In this document: one piece after another, positions 22,163 to 33,300 of the stretch
Layout of the letters: every line of letters starts with the position of its first letter
Numbering within the stretch: position 1 is the first letter of the stretch
Assembly: GCF_021730395.1 (NCBI RefSeq)
Contig: NC_069363.1
Span: 45,685,001-45,749,000, forward strand
Reading direction: 5' to 3'
From: Mercenaria mercenaria
Taxonomy: Eukaryota; Mollusca; Bivalvia; Venerida; Veneridae
Length of the DNA: 64,000 bases
Position numbers and translations under genes: made by a program
Notes under the pieces: model-generated
What the model saw: the letters and a program-made list of their open reading frames with translations, nothing else
What the model was told of the DNA's origin: nothing
Database searches by the model: none

Positions 22163-24735
22163 TAGGGTAAAATGGGGTAACTGGGACAATGGGGAAACTG
22201 GGACACTTTACACTTTTCAGTAAATTGGGGTAAATATTGGTTACGTTCCCTAAATAAGATCATATGTTGAAAAAGGACATTCAGTGTTAAAGCCTAATAT
22301 GACAAAACTTTTCTGCCGATGGATTGGAAAATATTTTAAGAATCGATTTTCTTAGACATATGTTGAGAGTATTACTAATTAAATAAAAATAAGAAAACAT
22401 AAAATTACACGCTGTAAATAATTATGCCTATTTTTTGAGATGGTGCATTAAAATATTCTCGTTATGTTCCTGTCTAGTGAAACGCACAGTAGAAATAGTC
22501 GTCTGACTTTATAGATGTATTTGCTTATATGTGGTCGGTATATCAATAAGATCTTAAAGATATTTAATTTCGGTACCGTAACGGCTTGATCATAAATGTG
22601 ACGTCAATTTTGACGCAAGAAGCTGGTTCTTGTATACACAAAATATTGCATTTTACTTGTTTGAAATATTGAAGCGTATTATGTATCATTGCAAATCAAG
22701 GACATGGCATTATTTTTTTTTTAAATTCTATAAAAAAGTATAATGATTTTGTTTTATTGACTTTCATTTTGAATAATAAAGTGGCCTGTCATGAACCGTT
22801 GCATTGACGTCAGACAACGACGTTATAAAACAGGTGCTTGTTTGTGAAATATGGCATGTCCAAAATATTTATATTAGTATGTGTTGATACCTTCGGTTAT
22901 GGGAAGAGTTGCAAAACTGTAGGTATCACATTACTATTTCATACAATGGGATTTGTTTTTGAGAAATTACAACATACTTTATTTTTGAACGTTCCTTTTC
23001 AAAAGTGTCCCACTTACCCTAATGTATTGGGGCAAGTTGGACACTGTCGTTAAGAACAAAGTTCTCCATGATTTTATTTTTGAACGAACTGGATGCTGGA
23101 AGAAAATGGGGATATGCTCCAATGGACAGTACATAAAATGTTGTACATAACTGGACATAACCACTATAAATTGTCAACTTTTAATCTTTTTCCACAAATT
23201 AAATGAAAATAGGAAAGAAAGTCTAGTAATGACGAAACTCTGATATTTTGTAAGTATACCACTAGTTCACAGGAGTGGTCATAATATATATTAGCTTAAC
23301 TCTGGCGCAACTACTGAATTTTCTACCCGATACCAAGTTTACATGATCTAAGTCACTGTTTAGTCACATACGTTTATTTAAAGGGAGATCGTTCTGTGAA
23401 CCCCTCCCACTCATTCCGAGTAAAATCTGGTGAGTTTAGAATTTTTGATAGTCTAATAGGCTAATACTGATATTTCTTTCATGTTTAAAGAAACTGTCGG
23501 CAAACCTTATATTAATAAGTAGTATTTATACTAGGTGAAGCGTAGAACCAACTGACAGTCAAGCCAACATAGTAGTTCTTTAAGTTAATTACTCCTTTAA
23601 AAGATGACGTTGTGTCAAATATTCAGGCTAAAGCAAACACCAAATATTGGCCAGACAACACATTTTAGGTACAGTTGCCAATAGTTTCCGAGAGCGTATG
23701 CCCATGTGTCCGTCTAGATCTCCTTAACCCTGCCTTCATTCCCCTCACATTTCATCCCCTCCTCCCCGAATCTTCCTGTATGCAAAAAGCTAGTTAATGT
23801 CCTTATTTCTTTGTGAAAAAAGACACACATTTTAATTGTCCCGTTAATATTTGATAAAATCTATGTTTTAAGACTGTTTAAAATTTTGATCAGTTTCAAG
23901 TGTAAAAATCACATATATAAGTACATAATGGATTATGTCAAGTTTATGTTTAATTCATACATAGTTATTTACACTTATAACATTTTTCTATTTTAAACGA
24001 TTTATATAATAAGCATATATTGAAACAAATAATGACATAATTTAGGCAAAACTTGGACATATTGATTTCTTTATGCATCCTTGTTTTACAAAACAGTCAT
24101 AAATTGTAATTAATACGGAGCTATATTTTCAGTTTAGAATTCGTTTTTGATCTGTGGACATGAATGGTTTCATTTGTCATAAATGCGACTGTAATATACA
24201 TAAATTCTAATAAAACTAAAATGTCCCAAGTTACCCCAACTGGGTGGGGTAACTTGGGACACTTGACCAATGTTTAATTAATTTATAGTTAATCACAGGT
24301 TATCAGGTATTTGTAAAAGTTTATATTCGTCATATATTATATAGAGCCCGCCCGCTTAGCTCAGTAGGTAAGAGCGTTGGTCTACGGATCGCGGGGTCGT
24401 GAGTTCGATCCTCGGGCGGGGCGTATGTTCTCCATGACTATTTGATAAACGACATTGTGTCTGAAATCATTAGTCCTCCACCTCTGGTTCATGTGGGGAA
24501 GTTGGCAGTTACTTGCGGAGAACAGGTTTGTACTGGTACAGAATCCAGGAACACTGGTTAGGTTAACTGCCCGCCGTTACATGACTGAAATACTGTTGAA
24601 AAACGGCGTTAAACCCAAAACAAACAAACAAACAAATATATTATATAGGTTGCGCATACTGAAATATCAATAAATCAAGTATATATTTACTCAACAGTGT
24701 TTCTTTAAGTGTCCCAGTTACCCCATTTTACCCTA
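22163..24735. mobile_element. TA-flanked DNA element with 24-bp inverted ends, three units
   Basis: A perfect 24-bp terminal inverted repeat beginning GGGTAAAATGGGG occupies 22165-22188 and (inverted) 24710-24733. TA flanks both ends (22163-22164, 24734-24735), consistent with a Tc1/mariner-like target site. Inverted then forward end-like sequences also abut at 23005-23043 (GTGTCCCACTTACCC then TTGGGGCAAGTTGGACAC) and 24222-24264. The whole therefore reads as three neighbouring units, each with its own pair of ends. No transposase frame is present. The right end overlaps the 3' end of the LRAT-domain gene. Superfamily is inferred from the TA flank only. Confidence 0.7.
24345..24636 (+). mobile_element. 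Intact tRNA-derived SINE with 12-bp target-site duplication
   Basis: Head CCGCTTAGCTCAGTAGGTAA (A box) and GAGTTCGATCC (B box) precede a body with GGTTAGGTTAACTGCC and a tail of AAACAAAC units after GGCGTTAAACCC. TATATTATATAG at 24333-24344 is repeated exactly at 24637-24648. The SINE lies in the third unit of the DNA element at 22163-24735, so it arrived after that unit. The anticodon-loop position reads ACG, suggesting but not proving a tRNA-Arg ancestor. Confidence 0.85.
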
Positions 24736-25342
24736 TATTGCATGTAAACCAATTCGCTTGTAATGTCTGGAAACTTTGTCTTTTCCCAACAACACACCAG
24801 GTAGCGAAATGTTCACAATTATTTGTTTCTGGGTTATAAATGCCAAATTTGCATGGGTCTGTGCTGTTTTCTGGTAACATAGACTCTGCCCGTGACACTA
24901 TGTCGCCTGCTGTATACTTTGAATGCTGGTACTGGACAAGAAATATCGTATCGTTTCTGAGATTGAAAGTCTTTTCTGTTTTATAAATATTTTCAATAAA
25001 TCCCTTTCTATCAAATTCTACCAGCTCCATTGTAATACACGTTCCAGACGTGTTCTTTACTTTCTTCACTATCGCATGATGTTTATAAGAGGCATCTGCG
25101 CTACACCCTCCATACCAGGAGATTTGTTCTCCTGGTACAATTATAGATACGCTTTTAACCCTTATTTCTGTCGAGCAACCAATACACCTCATGTTTTCAT
25201 CAACGGTCCTATTATCAGAATGGCGTATAGCTGCCTCAAAAGCTTCCGGTGTATCCCCAGGCAGTCCGCCACAGCCGTCGAAGTGTCCACAGTATGTTTG
25301 GTGGTATCTGCAGTAAAATCTGTAGTCATATCTGCTAGCCAT
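24728..25342 (-). CDS. LRAT-domain (NlpC/P60-like) protein, 204 aa
   Basis: The LRAT family includes lecithin:retinol acyltransferase and HRASLS phospholipase/acyltransferases, which use a Cys-His-His site. Here the His pair is in ASYKHHAIVKKV (H88, H89) and the nucleophile in NNCEHFATWC (C176). The segment IVPGEQISWYGG matches the usual G-D-x-I entry strand. The N-terminal 60 residues are Cys-rich (RFYCRYHQTYCGHFDGCGG). No signal peptide or C-terminal anchor is seen. An acceptor-like CAG lies 7 bases before the ATG on the minus strand, so a 5' UTR exon is likely upstream. The last codons and TAA (24728-24730) fall in the terminal repeat of the DNA element at 22163-24735, so the native C-terminus has probably been replaced. 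The substrate is unknown. Confidence 0.8.
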   Translation of the reverse strand: MASRYDYRFYCRYHQTYCGHFDGCGGLPGDTPEAFEAAIRHSDNRTVDENMRCIGCSTEIRVKSVSIIVPGEQISWYGGCSADASYKHHAIVKKVKNTSGTCITMELVEFDRKGFIENIYKTEKTFNLRNDTIFLVQYQHSKYTAGDIVSRAESMLPENSTDPCKFGIYNPETNNCEHFATWCVVGKRQSFQTLQANWFTCNIG

Positions 25343-25377
25343 AATTGCCTGAAGTAAAAAGTCTGCATTTATTTAAG

Positions 25378-25543
25378 AAATAATATATCTCATTTAGTGA
25401 TTTGTCGCTGAATAAATCATTGTTTGGAGTTAGATGCGAAGGAATTATATCACGAGGGCGCAGCCCGAGTGATTAATAATACGCATCTGAACGACAAACA
25501 GTGATTTTGTTCAAGAACTAATCATTAAATGAGATATATTATT
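25378..25543. repeat. Palindromic foldback element 1
   Basis: AAATAATATATCTCATTTA at the left is mirrored by TAAATGAGATATATTATTT at the right. GATGCGAAGGAATTATATCAC ... GTGATTAATAATACGCATC forms an inner stem around GAGGGCGCAGCCCGAG. It lies directly upstream of the LRAT-domain gene. Confidence 0.7.
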
Positions 25544-26158
25544 TCGATTCTAACACGTTACCAAGGTCTTTAAAGTTCATCATGGACGGCATTCATTTAG
25601 GCTAATATTTGCCCGTTTTCAATCGGTTTCTTTTCCAGCGCGCCGCTATGCCGTTTGACGCTATGACGTAATAATTGTGACGTCAGAACAGTGAATTGTT
25701 GTTTAATAATTCACTGTTTTTAGCCTTCTTTGTTTAATAGAAAATCGAATCGGATTGTGTTATAATTATTGTTTTCGTGTCAGTATGGTCCATTTCACTA
25801 AATAATTGTAAATGAAGAAAAGAATTTCATGAAATAACAGCGGCATTATTTATTTTACAGAAATAAAAGTAAGAACTAACTGAACTGCTAACTTAAGGAA
25901 TTGTTAACATATGTAACTTCTGTTCCAGTTTATATATGTAATAGTTTTAGGAAATTCCTTTTATTGATTATAACTCGTGTTCAACCGGTAACGCCGATTG
26001 AGGGGAGACGTAGAAGTCACGCTAAAACAGCAGTATATTTAATGGCGGGTTCAGGACTGAACGAGTGGGAGGTAAGAAATCTTTGCAATATCCGAGCTTC
26101 TTCATAGAATTGAAAGAAAATCCAACGAGCATACGGCAGTTTAGGGATATTTATAGGT

Positions 26159-26276
26159 TATTAGATTTGTATCGATAAATACGCATGAGTTCTGCAGCGG
26201 AAATATTGCGCGACATCAGGAGCGCAATATAATTCCGCGAAAGAACGAGAGCATATTTCTTGATGCAAATCTAATA
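26159..26276. repeat. Palindromic foldback element 2
   Basis: TTATTAGATTTGTATCGA on the left pairs with GATGCAAATCTAATAA on the right. An inner stem CGGAAATATTGCGC / GCGCAATATAATTCCG surrounds GACATCAGGA. No coding capacity. Confidence 0.65.
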
Positions 26277-27009
26277 ATCTTTTTATTACATGCGCATCTA
26301 CACTTAAAATTATTGTATAAATGATAAAATTTGTGTTATAACGTCTGAGCGAAATTGAAAATATCGTCGTTAAAGAACTTTTAAACGCGACGGCATACAT
26401 GAAAATGACGTCACACACCCGACATGAAATTTGAACGCCAATATGGAAAAATATTGACGCCTAAGGTTCCATTGAAACATATTGGAGTTTTTAAATGAGT
26501 ATGTAATAATATTGCATATTTTACTAAATATAGTAACACATTTGCATTGAATTTAAACGTATATGAGCAGCGTGAGGCCGATATTCGCATACGTTTGTGT
26601 GCCTGATATCGATATTAGGCACACTTCCGGGTGTGCCAAAAATCCATGTTAGGCACACTTCCGGCTGTTCAAAACATAAAGATTTAATACTTCCACTGGC
26701 AGAATGTCAAGTATACACAAACTAGCATTTATTTTACAAAATAATACATGGTATGAATACATAATTTCGCTAGCTTCTTCTTCTATGGTGGTTTAATAAG
26801 TCTGACACAAGAAACTGCGGCACTAAAATGCATGAATTCAATTAAAACTAATGTTTGAAAGAAAATGACGTCAGCATAATCAGAAAACGTTGACGTTCCC
26901 GCGCATTACATAAACATTCAAAGCCGCTGTGAAACATGAAATCATTTTAATGTCGTTTTCACTTTAACAGATTATTGGAACATATGCAATAAAAAGATTA
27001 TAAAACAGT
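26277..27009. other. Intergenic with short CACACTTCCGG repeats
   Basis: TTAGGCACACTTCCGG occurs twice in direct orientation at 26624 and 26652, next to an inverted TGTGTGCCTGATATCGATA. This is probably a further, shorter foldback scrap. No gene is seen. Confidence 0.45.
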
Positions 27010-27125
27010 GCTGGTGTGCCTTAAGGCAATATTGGCATACTAGACCGGTATTTGCCCGCGGGCTAAAGCCCTCGGGCCAGTACCTCAACTAGTATGCCAA
27101 TACCGCTTTAATTAAGGCACACCAG
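27010..27125. repeat. Palindromic foldback element 3
   Basis: GCTGGTGTGCCTTAAGGCAA on the left mirrors TTAATTAAGGCACACCAGC on the right. GGCATACTAGACCGGTATT mirrors GTACCTCAACTAGTATGCC. The centre is the GC-rich GGGCTAAAGCCC. Confidence 0.7.
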
Positions 27126-27876
27126 CCCGATATAATAACCTCTGAATAATACATTGCGGCGTTCATTACGTTACATCTGCTTATTTTTCCAAAGTATTGT
27201 AGGGTAAGTGATAACATGAATCATCAGATTGATACAACCGCAAAACTTGATTCAGTATATCTGGCAAATCTGTCGAACATTACTTAAGTATAGGTGAGTG
27301 CTTATTAGCAAACATTTATGAAATTAAATTGGTCTGGCGCGGCGCAAACACCGTTTAGTGTTTGAAATTATTTTTTGTTTACAAATTTAAGCTTCACCTA
27401 GTTTTTTTTCAAATTATCGGGAAATTTATTTTGGTAAATCAACAATTACTTCCAGTCGTTTATTAACCCGGTAAGTCACATAATGTAGGCGGAGCTTAAA
27501 TTTGTAAACAAAAAATAATTCCAAACACTAGACAGATTAGTGTTTATTTAACAAATAATCAAGGCCTTCGAGTGGTTTATCGTTTAGTTTACCACGGTTC
27601 AGAGTTCAGATGCGTAGGGATTGACTTCATTTACCCGTGGAATAATGTATCGGACGTCATGTGGCAATTTGTCGTCATAATTGACGTCATAATGCTCACT
27701 TAACGGTCCGCGCGTCGATCGTTATTTATCGCAGATTCTGACACGACCAGCGAATAATCTACATACATGTAGAGCAAAATCTATCTCGGGTTATTCTGCA
27801 ATAAACCACTCGCGTGCAATGACGTCATCCGATCCAGGTGCGTAGGACGGTCGTAAAAAGTTGTTACCATTTTTTC

Positions 27877-28113
27877 TAGCCTGGCTCCCTGGCTGCATGG
27901 TTATTTTTATATAAATACTGGAAACATTTTATAAGAAAATTTTAGGCCTCTAAAATAGCACAATTTTATCTGATGGCTGAACCATACTATGTTCGGAGCC
28001 AGGGGCAATAAAAAATCTCAATGTAAGAAACACCATTCTGAAGTTACTTCCCTCTTAATGAAGAAAACTGATATATGTAAATAAGAACAAACATAGGGAC
28101 GGGAGCCAGTCTA
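27877..28113. mobile_element. 237-bp MITE with 9-bp target-site duplication, copy 1
   Basis: Ends TAGCCTGGCTCCC and GGGAGCCAGTCTA are inverted repeats of 13 bp with one mismatch. CATTTTTTC is present immediately on both sides (27868-27876 and 28114-28122). A second copy lies at 36036-36262. A 9-bp duplication is typical of Mutator-like elements; no transposase is present. Confidence 0.82.
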
Positions 28114-28165
28114 CATTTTTTCTAACACTGTTGATACTAGTATGTCGTGTTAGAATCGAAATAAC

Positions 28166-28320
28166 AAGTTCGCAAGTGTGATTTATATAGTAGAATAACC
28201 CGAGTTTTTCGTTCTTATGCGGAACAATATATCGCTCAGGCTTACGGCCTTCGTGATATATTCTTACGCATAAGAACTCAAAACACGGGTTATTCTATGA
28301 TAAACCACACTTGCGAACTT
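28166..28320. repeat. Palindromic foldback element 4
   Basis: AAGTTCGCAAGTGTGATTTA on the left pairs with its inverse ending at 28320. Inner stems include GAATAACCCG / CGGGTTATTC and TTCTTATGCG / CGCATAAGAA. The centre is CAGGCTTACGGCCTTCG. Confidence 0.75.
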
Positions 28321-28805
28321 AATATTTCTTAAATATACAGAGCTTTATTTCCTTCTTTGTTTAACTGGAAATCAAATCGAGCCATGTTAGAATATTTATT
28401 TATGTTTTATTTATTTTATTTACATCTCATCAACACAATACAAATAGATAGTACATAAAATGGTTCACTTCTAATTTCAACTCAAATATTCTAACATACT
28501 GTATGAAGGTATAGATACCCAATCCCAATTACAGTATAAAGATATTAAAGTATAAAAAGTATAGTTATATCCAAAGTGAGCGGAAATTAGATTGACTAGT
28601 ATGTCTCTAAAAAATTATAGTCTACAAAGTATACTGGTAGCCAGAAATATCAAACGAGTATTTATCTTCGCCGCGCCAGACCAAATAAATTTGATAAATG
28701 CTTACTAATAAACACTATCCTATACTAAATTTCCCGATAATTTGAAAAATACTGCAATACTGCCATGCCATTGGACAAAAAATAATTTCAAACACTAAAT
28801 TTTTG

Positions 28806-30480
28806 TACTGATGTAGCAGCGCCGGGACATTTGGTCTGTTTGTCGAACTCCAGTGTCATATTGTCATACCGCAATATATATAGTGTTCTTTCAAAGCGTT
28901 TGGAGCCTGAAAATGCAGCAAAATGTTCGCTTAAAACACAAATCTCTCCACGAATTTGTCTGGTATGTACCGAGAATGTATGCTATAGGTCGATAGTAAA
29001 GTTTTTCTATGCGTATCCGACGTCCAGTATGTCTCTAGTCCGAAAAATGGTAGAATTTAATCTAATATTACATGGCGATTGTAAGGAAAACCGAATACTA
29101 CAGATTTAACGTGAGCCTGCCTTTTTTACGTTCATTTTAAAATATGTATTGTTAGCCATTAACGCTATATACACTTCCTCGTTAAAGCAATTGTCGCATT
29201 CGTTGTATCGACATTTGTATAGTGAACCATTTTCTTCTGATCACCGCTGCCTTCATTAATATTTAAGCTACATTTCATATTCCATAGCAACATAAAATAC
29301 ATCGTTATGTCTCTCACCACTACTGGTTCCAAACAAAGCTTGGATTGTAATATTCTGTCATTTGAGGAAATTATCCGGTTGGCTTACGTAAGGTTCATTG
29401 TTCAATACATGTATATGCCCTTGCCTTCAAGAATGCCTGGAGGGGTTCTTTGGGTCTTCCTCAAACTCCACCCACCCCGCCGTCCGATTTAAGCTACAAT
29501 GTCTCCGTATGAATTAAAAGTAAACACCAACGAAATAAAAGACAACAAATAAATCAATCTAAAAACTTATTTTTCTCGTTAAACTTTTCCATGATTTATT
29601 AAGATATTGAAACCTCGAAAGATATATAAGAATTATTCAGTTTAGTGAAATATATCAAAAGAAAGCAAAAAATGAATAGTAATGGACAATGTATCGCTTA
29701 TGTCAATAAGTACTTACAATCAATTCGCTTTTGTGTGTATCCAGTCGTCTCTTGAAGTCAAACTGTTTTACCGACAAATTGCGAAATAAATTAAAGAATA
29801 AGTAGAAGTTTAAAATTAGAAACACGTTATATCTATTATGGGAAATTCCGAGACCAATTAAAACTGATATCCGAAATTGTTCAAAATAAAATGTTCATGT
29901 AGTGAATTTTCTCCAAGGTACGGCTTTATCTGAATGACTTCGACCGGTTTATGCTTTAATAATTCATTTAGATTACAGTAATATAATTACACAGTGACAC
30001 TTCGACAAAAAAAGAAATGATGTAAGACAAGCTTACATATTCAAAGAAGCCAAAAAAGCTCAGTTTATGATTTACTATGTAAGTTCAGTATTTTCAGAAT
30101 TATGCTGTTTTTAACTTAGAAATAACTTGATAAGACATTCACATAACAAGATGACAACACTCCCTCATGTATGAACCTGACTTCTGGTTTTGAACGATCA
30201 TACAAAAATTTCGATGTTTCAATATTTTGACTTCCGTTTTCATGATAGGATTATATCATTGGTAAAACACGTGGCTATTCAAATAACTTGAGCTGCACTA
30301 TTGTTTACTTTGATGAAATCTGATAACACAATGCACACAAAATATAACCCAATATATAAGTTTGTTTACAATGTTCATGCACATTTCGGTCTTATTAAAG
30401 AGGGAATATTCATAACCTACGGAAGCCTATTAGGGACATTTTGTCTTAGTTTTTCGGCGACGCCGTCTAAATTCGTTTTC
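28806..30480. other. Intergenic, no gene or classified repeat seen
   Basis: Small open frames at 28831-29109 and 29307-29492 have no recognisable domain, signal or splice context. The remainder is AT-rich and unclassified. Confidence 0.4.
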
Positions 30481-30484
30481 GTTA

Positions 30485-30770
30485 CCTATGCCACGTGACT
30501 TCAGTTTGCAAATCAAACTACTTGATAACGCATTATAGATAATTTATCAAAATGGAAGATTTATGCAACACTCTGCCTGATTGGACGAGAGTGTCAATTT
30601 CTTTCACTCTGTTGATTGTGCTACGCTGAGTGAAATGTAGACAAAGCGTTTTTCCTAAACGACGCTGTTCACAGTTGGCTCAGTATATTTAGCAAGAATA
30701 TTGATATATCTCAAAATGATAAGTAAGTTTAATAAATATTATAAAAACCTGTTCAAATACCAACATATAT
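30485..30770 (+). repeat. Diverged duplication, left copy (partner 34485-34750)
   Basis: Shares in order, with 34485-34750, the words CACGTGACTTCA/CACTTGACTACG, AGATTTATGCAACA, GACAAAGCGTTTTTCCT/GACAAAGTGTTCATCCT and TATATTTAGCAAG. Between the copies, GGAAGCCTATTAGGGA (30420) appears inverted near 34448. Confidence 0.5.
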
Positions 30771-31374
30771 CAAATTAAAGAAAGAGCTGAATACGGTCTG
30801 CGTATCACATGAATAAGGGTGTGATAAGAGTCTTTTATGTAGAGAAGTGCTTTTTAAAAGATTTTCCTTGTTACAATTGTCGTCTGTATATGAAAAGGTT
30901 TCTTGCTTTTGTGACTTATTCAGATTGCATATTAAAATGAGTACTTGTTTGCTTTGATATATTTGTTATAAATTATTTAACTGATTTATTACAATGAATA
31001 TTTTTCTTTAGTATGGTATGCAAATATTGAACTCAGTTGAAATCTGTTTTATTGTATATATGCTATATAATGACTGAATCTCATTACACTGAAACGAAGG
31101 TACGCTGCATACAGTTTATCTATGTGATATGACGGTCAAACTTTGCTTATGAAACAGAAATATTGAAATAATTACAATTGTATGTTTTGCTTGACCTTCA
31201 CTTTTTTTTATAGGTGTGACGTGATTGTCCAAAGATTCATGAATAGTGAATATGCTGTTTGTTAAAGCGGGATCTGTTGGCCTATTTTAGAAATAAATAA
31301 AAATAATAAATAAAAATTCCTTTAATTGATTTTTTCTCATGTATTCTAATCAAACTTGATTTGTAGCATCTTTA

Positions 31375-31790
31375 TTAGGCCTGCAGCCAACTTTGTTCAG
31401 CTGGGACATTTGACCCCTTTTAGGGGCTGCTAGAGGTAAAACTAGAAATGCCTTTATACAGCGTCTCATGAACAGCTTGGTGGATCTTTGTCATACTTGG
31501 TCTGGAGCATCATTATAAGGTCCTCTTCCAAATTTATTTAAATAGGAACTTGGGCCCTATTAGGGACCACTATAGCTAAAAGTAGATATGCATTTCTTCA
31601 CATTAACCGCTAAAATGTAATGGATTTTTATCAAATTCGATGTGTAACAATATCGTAAGGTTTCCTGCTATTTTGTTACAAATGGGGATAGGGACAAATT
31701 TAGCTAAAATATAAACACGTTTAATGACCTCTTCTCATGAACCGCTTCATGAATCTTCATCAAACTACTGCTGTAATTATTCGTCTAAGG
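31375..31790 (+). repeat. Three-unit ~150-bp tandem core, old element
   Basis: Repeated words such as TTGGATCTTTNTCA, AGGGACNA and AAACTAGAAATGC/AAAGTAGATATGC recur three times with spacing near 150. Ends are not clear. The type is the tandem core seen in the better preserved elements of this window. Confidence 0.5.
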
Positions 31791-32834
31791 ATAAACAAAA
31801 CAAAATTGCAACCCTATGAAACATTTGCGAAAAATTAAAAGAGAACCATTTAAATTGTTAAAGTGCGGTGTTTAGTTTTGCAATTTGAAAAATGTTAGAT
31901 GAAAGATGAATGTTAGATGAAAATTCATAAACTTCTTTCCTTATTACAATTCGCCGACCATCATTTTTAAAGATATTTCTTGTTATGCATTACTTCTTAT
32001 GTGTGATTCATTATGCCTTACGTATTATTTATTACCTCTTAGATCATACACGTAAGGTAGAGGTGAAGCGGGAAACATGAACTGAATCCTTTACTGATAT
32101 GTAGAATGTATAACGCTTTCTTTCACAAAGCTCGACCGAATAGCTCTGTTAACTGGAATCTACATTTACCAAAGTATTTGATCGGTATGATTTTGGCAAG
32201 AAAGTACGCTAAGAAGATGTCAATATATGCTGTGAAATGTGTGGTTCCCATAGGAAGATATATAGCCAAGACCCACAATGTCTAGTAAGACTTCTCAAAC
32301 CTATAGTGTTCAAATTTCCATACATGTACAAGATGCTATAAAGAGAGCTATTAACACTTGTTGAAGAAAAGTTTGATTTAATCACTTATTATCATAATGA
32401 TAATATCTTTCATTTCATCATATCAGTTTTCATTGCATCTGTGAAAATAAAGATACTATTGGAAATGATACATATTTGGTAAGGGGACACTTCTAAGTCG
32501 TTTGAACCAATTCCTTTGCATCAGGGAGTTTTATGTAAATTTAACTTTGGTTTACGCAGAACATTGATTTGTAGCAAAAATCGCATGTACGTTTTAAGAA
32601 TATTTTCATCGAAATTCTTAGCTGAAAAAGGGACAAAAACTGCCGAAGTGATATATGTTTTGTTTTTAAACGTTGGTGTAAGGTGTTAAAGGTGTTAAAT
32701 AGCTTTTAATACTGGTGAAGTTATAAATAGTATACGCTGGAAGAAAACTTCAGTCCTTAGTGCTGCGCGAACTGCGAATTCCTACTGAAGTCTTATTTAT
32801 CAGCTCATGCATATATAAAATGTACATAATTTTA
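31791..32834. other. Intergenic, nothing recognised
   Basis: AT-rich DNA without conserved frames, structured RNA or known repeat families. Confidence 0.35.
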
Positions 32835-32837
32835 CAT

Positions 32838-33300
32838 TAGGTATTTCATCTTACATCTTATGTTTAAGGTATTAGGTATTTCATCTTATGTCAAAGGTAT
32901 TAGGAATTAGGTATTTCATCTTATGTCTCAGGACTTATATACTCTCTATTGTGGCTATCGTACTTTATAATAAATAAAGTATATAGTTTGTATAAATATA
33001 GGGTTCAGTTAGAGACATAAATTACTTCAGAGATTACTAACTGCGCAGTTAACAACAAAAGACGACGCACAAGATCTGTTATGAAATATATAATGCAGCA
33101 AGACAAAAAAAAAAAAAAACAAAAAAAAAAAAAAAAAAATAAGAAAAAGAAAATAAGAAATGGGTTTATTTAGTCTGCTTATGGGCAGTAATGAAATATA
33201 TAATCCTGCAAGACAAAAAGACAAAAAACTAAAATGAATCATTAGGAAATAAGAAACGGGTTTTATCGGGTCTGTTTATGGGCAGTAATGAAATACATTA
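32838..33300. repeat. Short local repeats and poly-A tract
   Basis: TTAGGTATTTCATCTTA occurs three times at 32838-32930. A ~140-bp unit with GGGCAGTAATGAAATATATAAT and TGCAAGACAAAAA is tandemly repeated at 33077-33300. Interrupted A-runs occupy 33106-33140. Confidence 0.6.

Larger units (their letters stand above)
27275..28805. repeat. Inverted pair of composite repeats around 27.3 and 28.7 kb
   Basis: 27275-27345 (TATAGGTGAGTGCTTATTAG ... TTGGTCTGGCGCGGCG) is matched in inverted orientation at about 28673-28728 (CGCCGCGCCAGACCAAATAA). The flanking words GTGTTTGAAATTATTTTTTG and CAAATTATCGGGAAATTTA occur at both places. Between 27358 and 27532 an internal palindrome uses GTTTACAAATTTAAGC and its inverse. 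The order of blocks differs between the two ends, so successive insertions are more likely than a single element. Confidence 0.5.

Noticed and set aside
24345-24420. tRNA-Arg-like gene
   Set aside because: A and B boxes are good but the acceptor and T stems do not close cleanly, and it is joined to a SINE body, A-rich tail and flanking duplication. Called as SINE.
24923-25357. 144-residue frame on +
   Set aside because: Antisense shadow of the LRAT-domain gene; no motif of its own.
33027-33242. 71-residue minus-strand frame with Phe run
   Set aside because: Produced by the interrupted poly-A tract.
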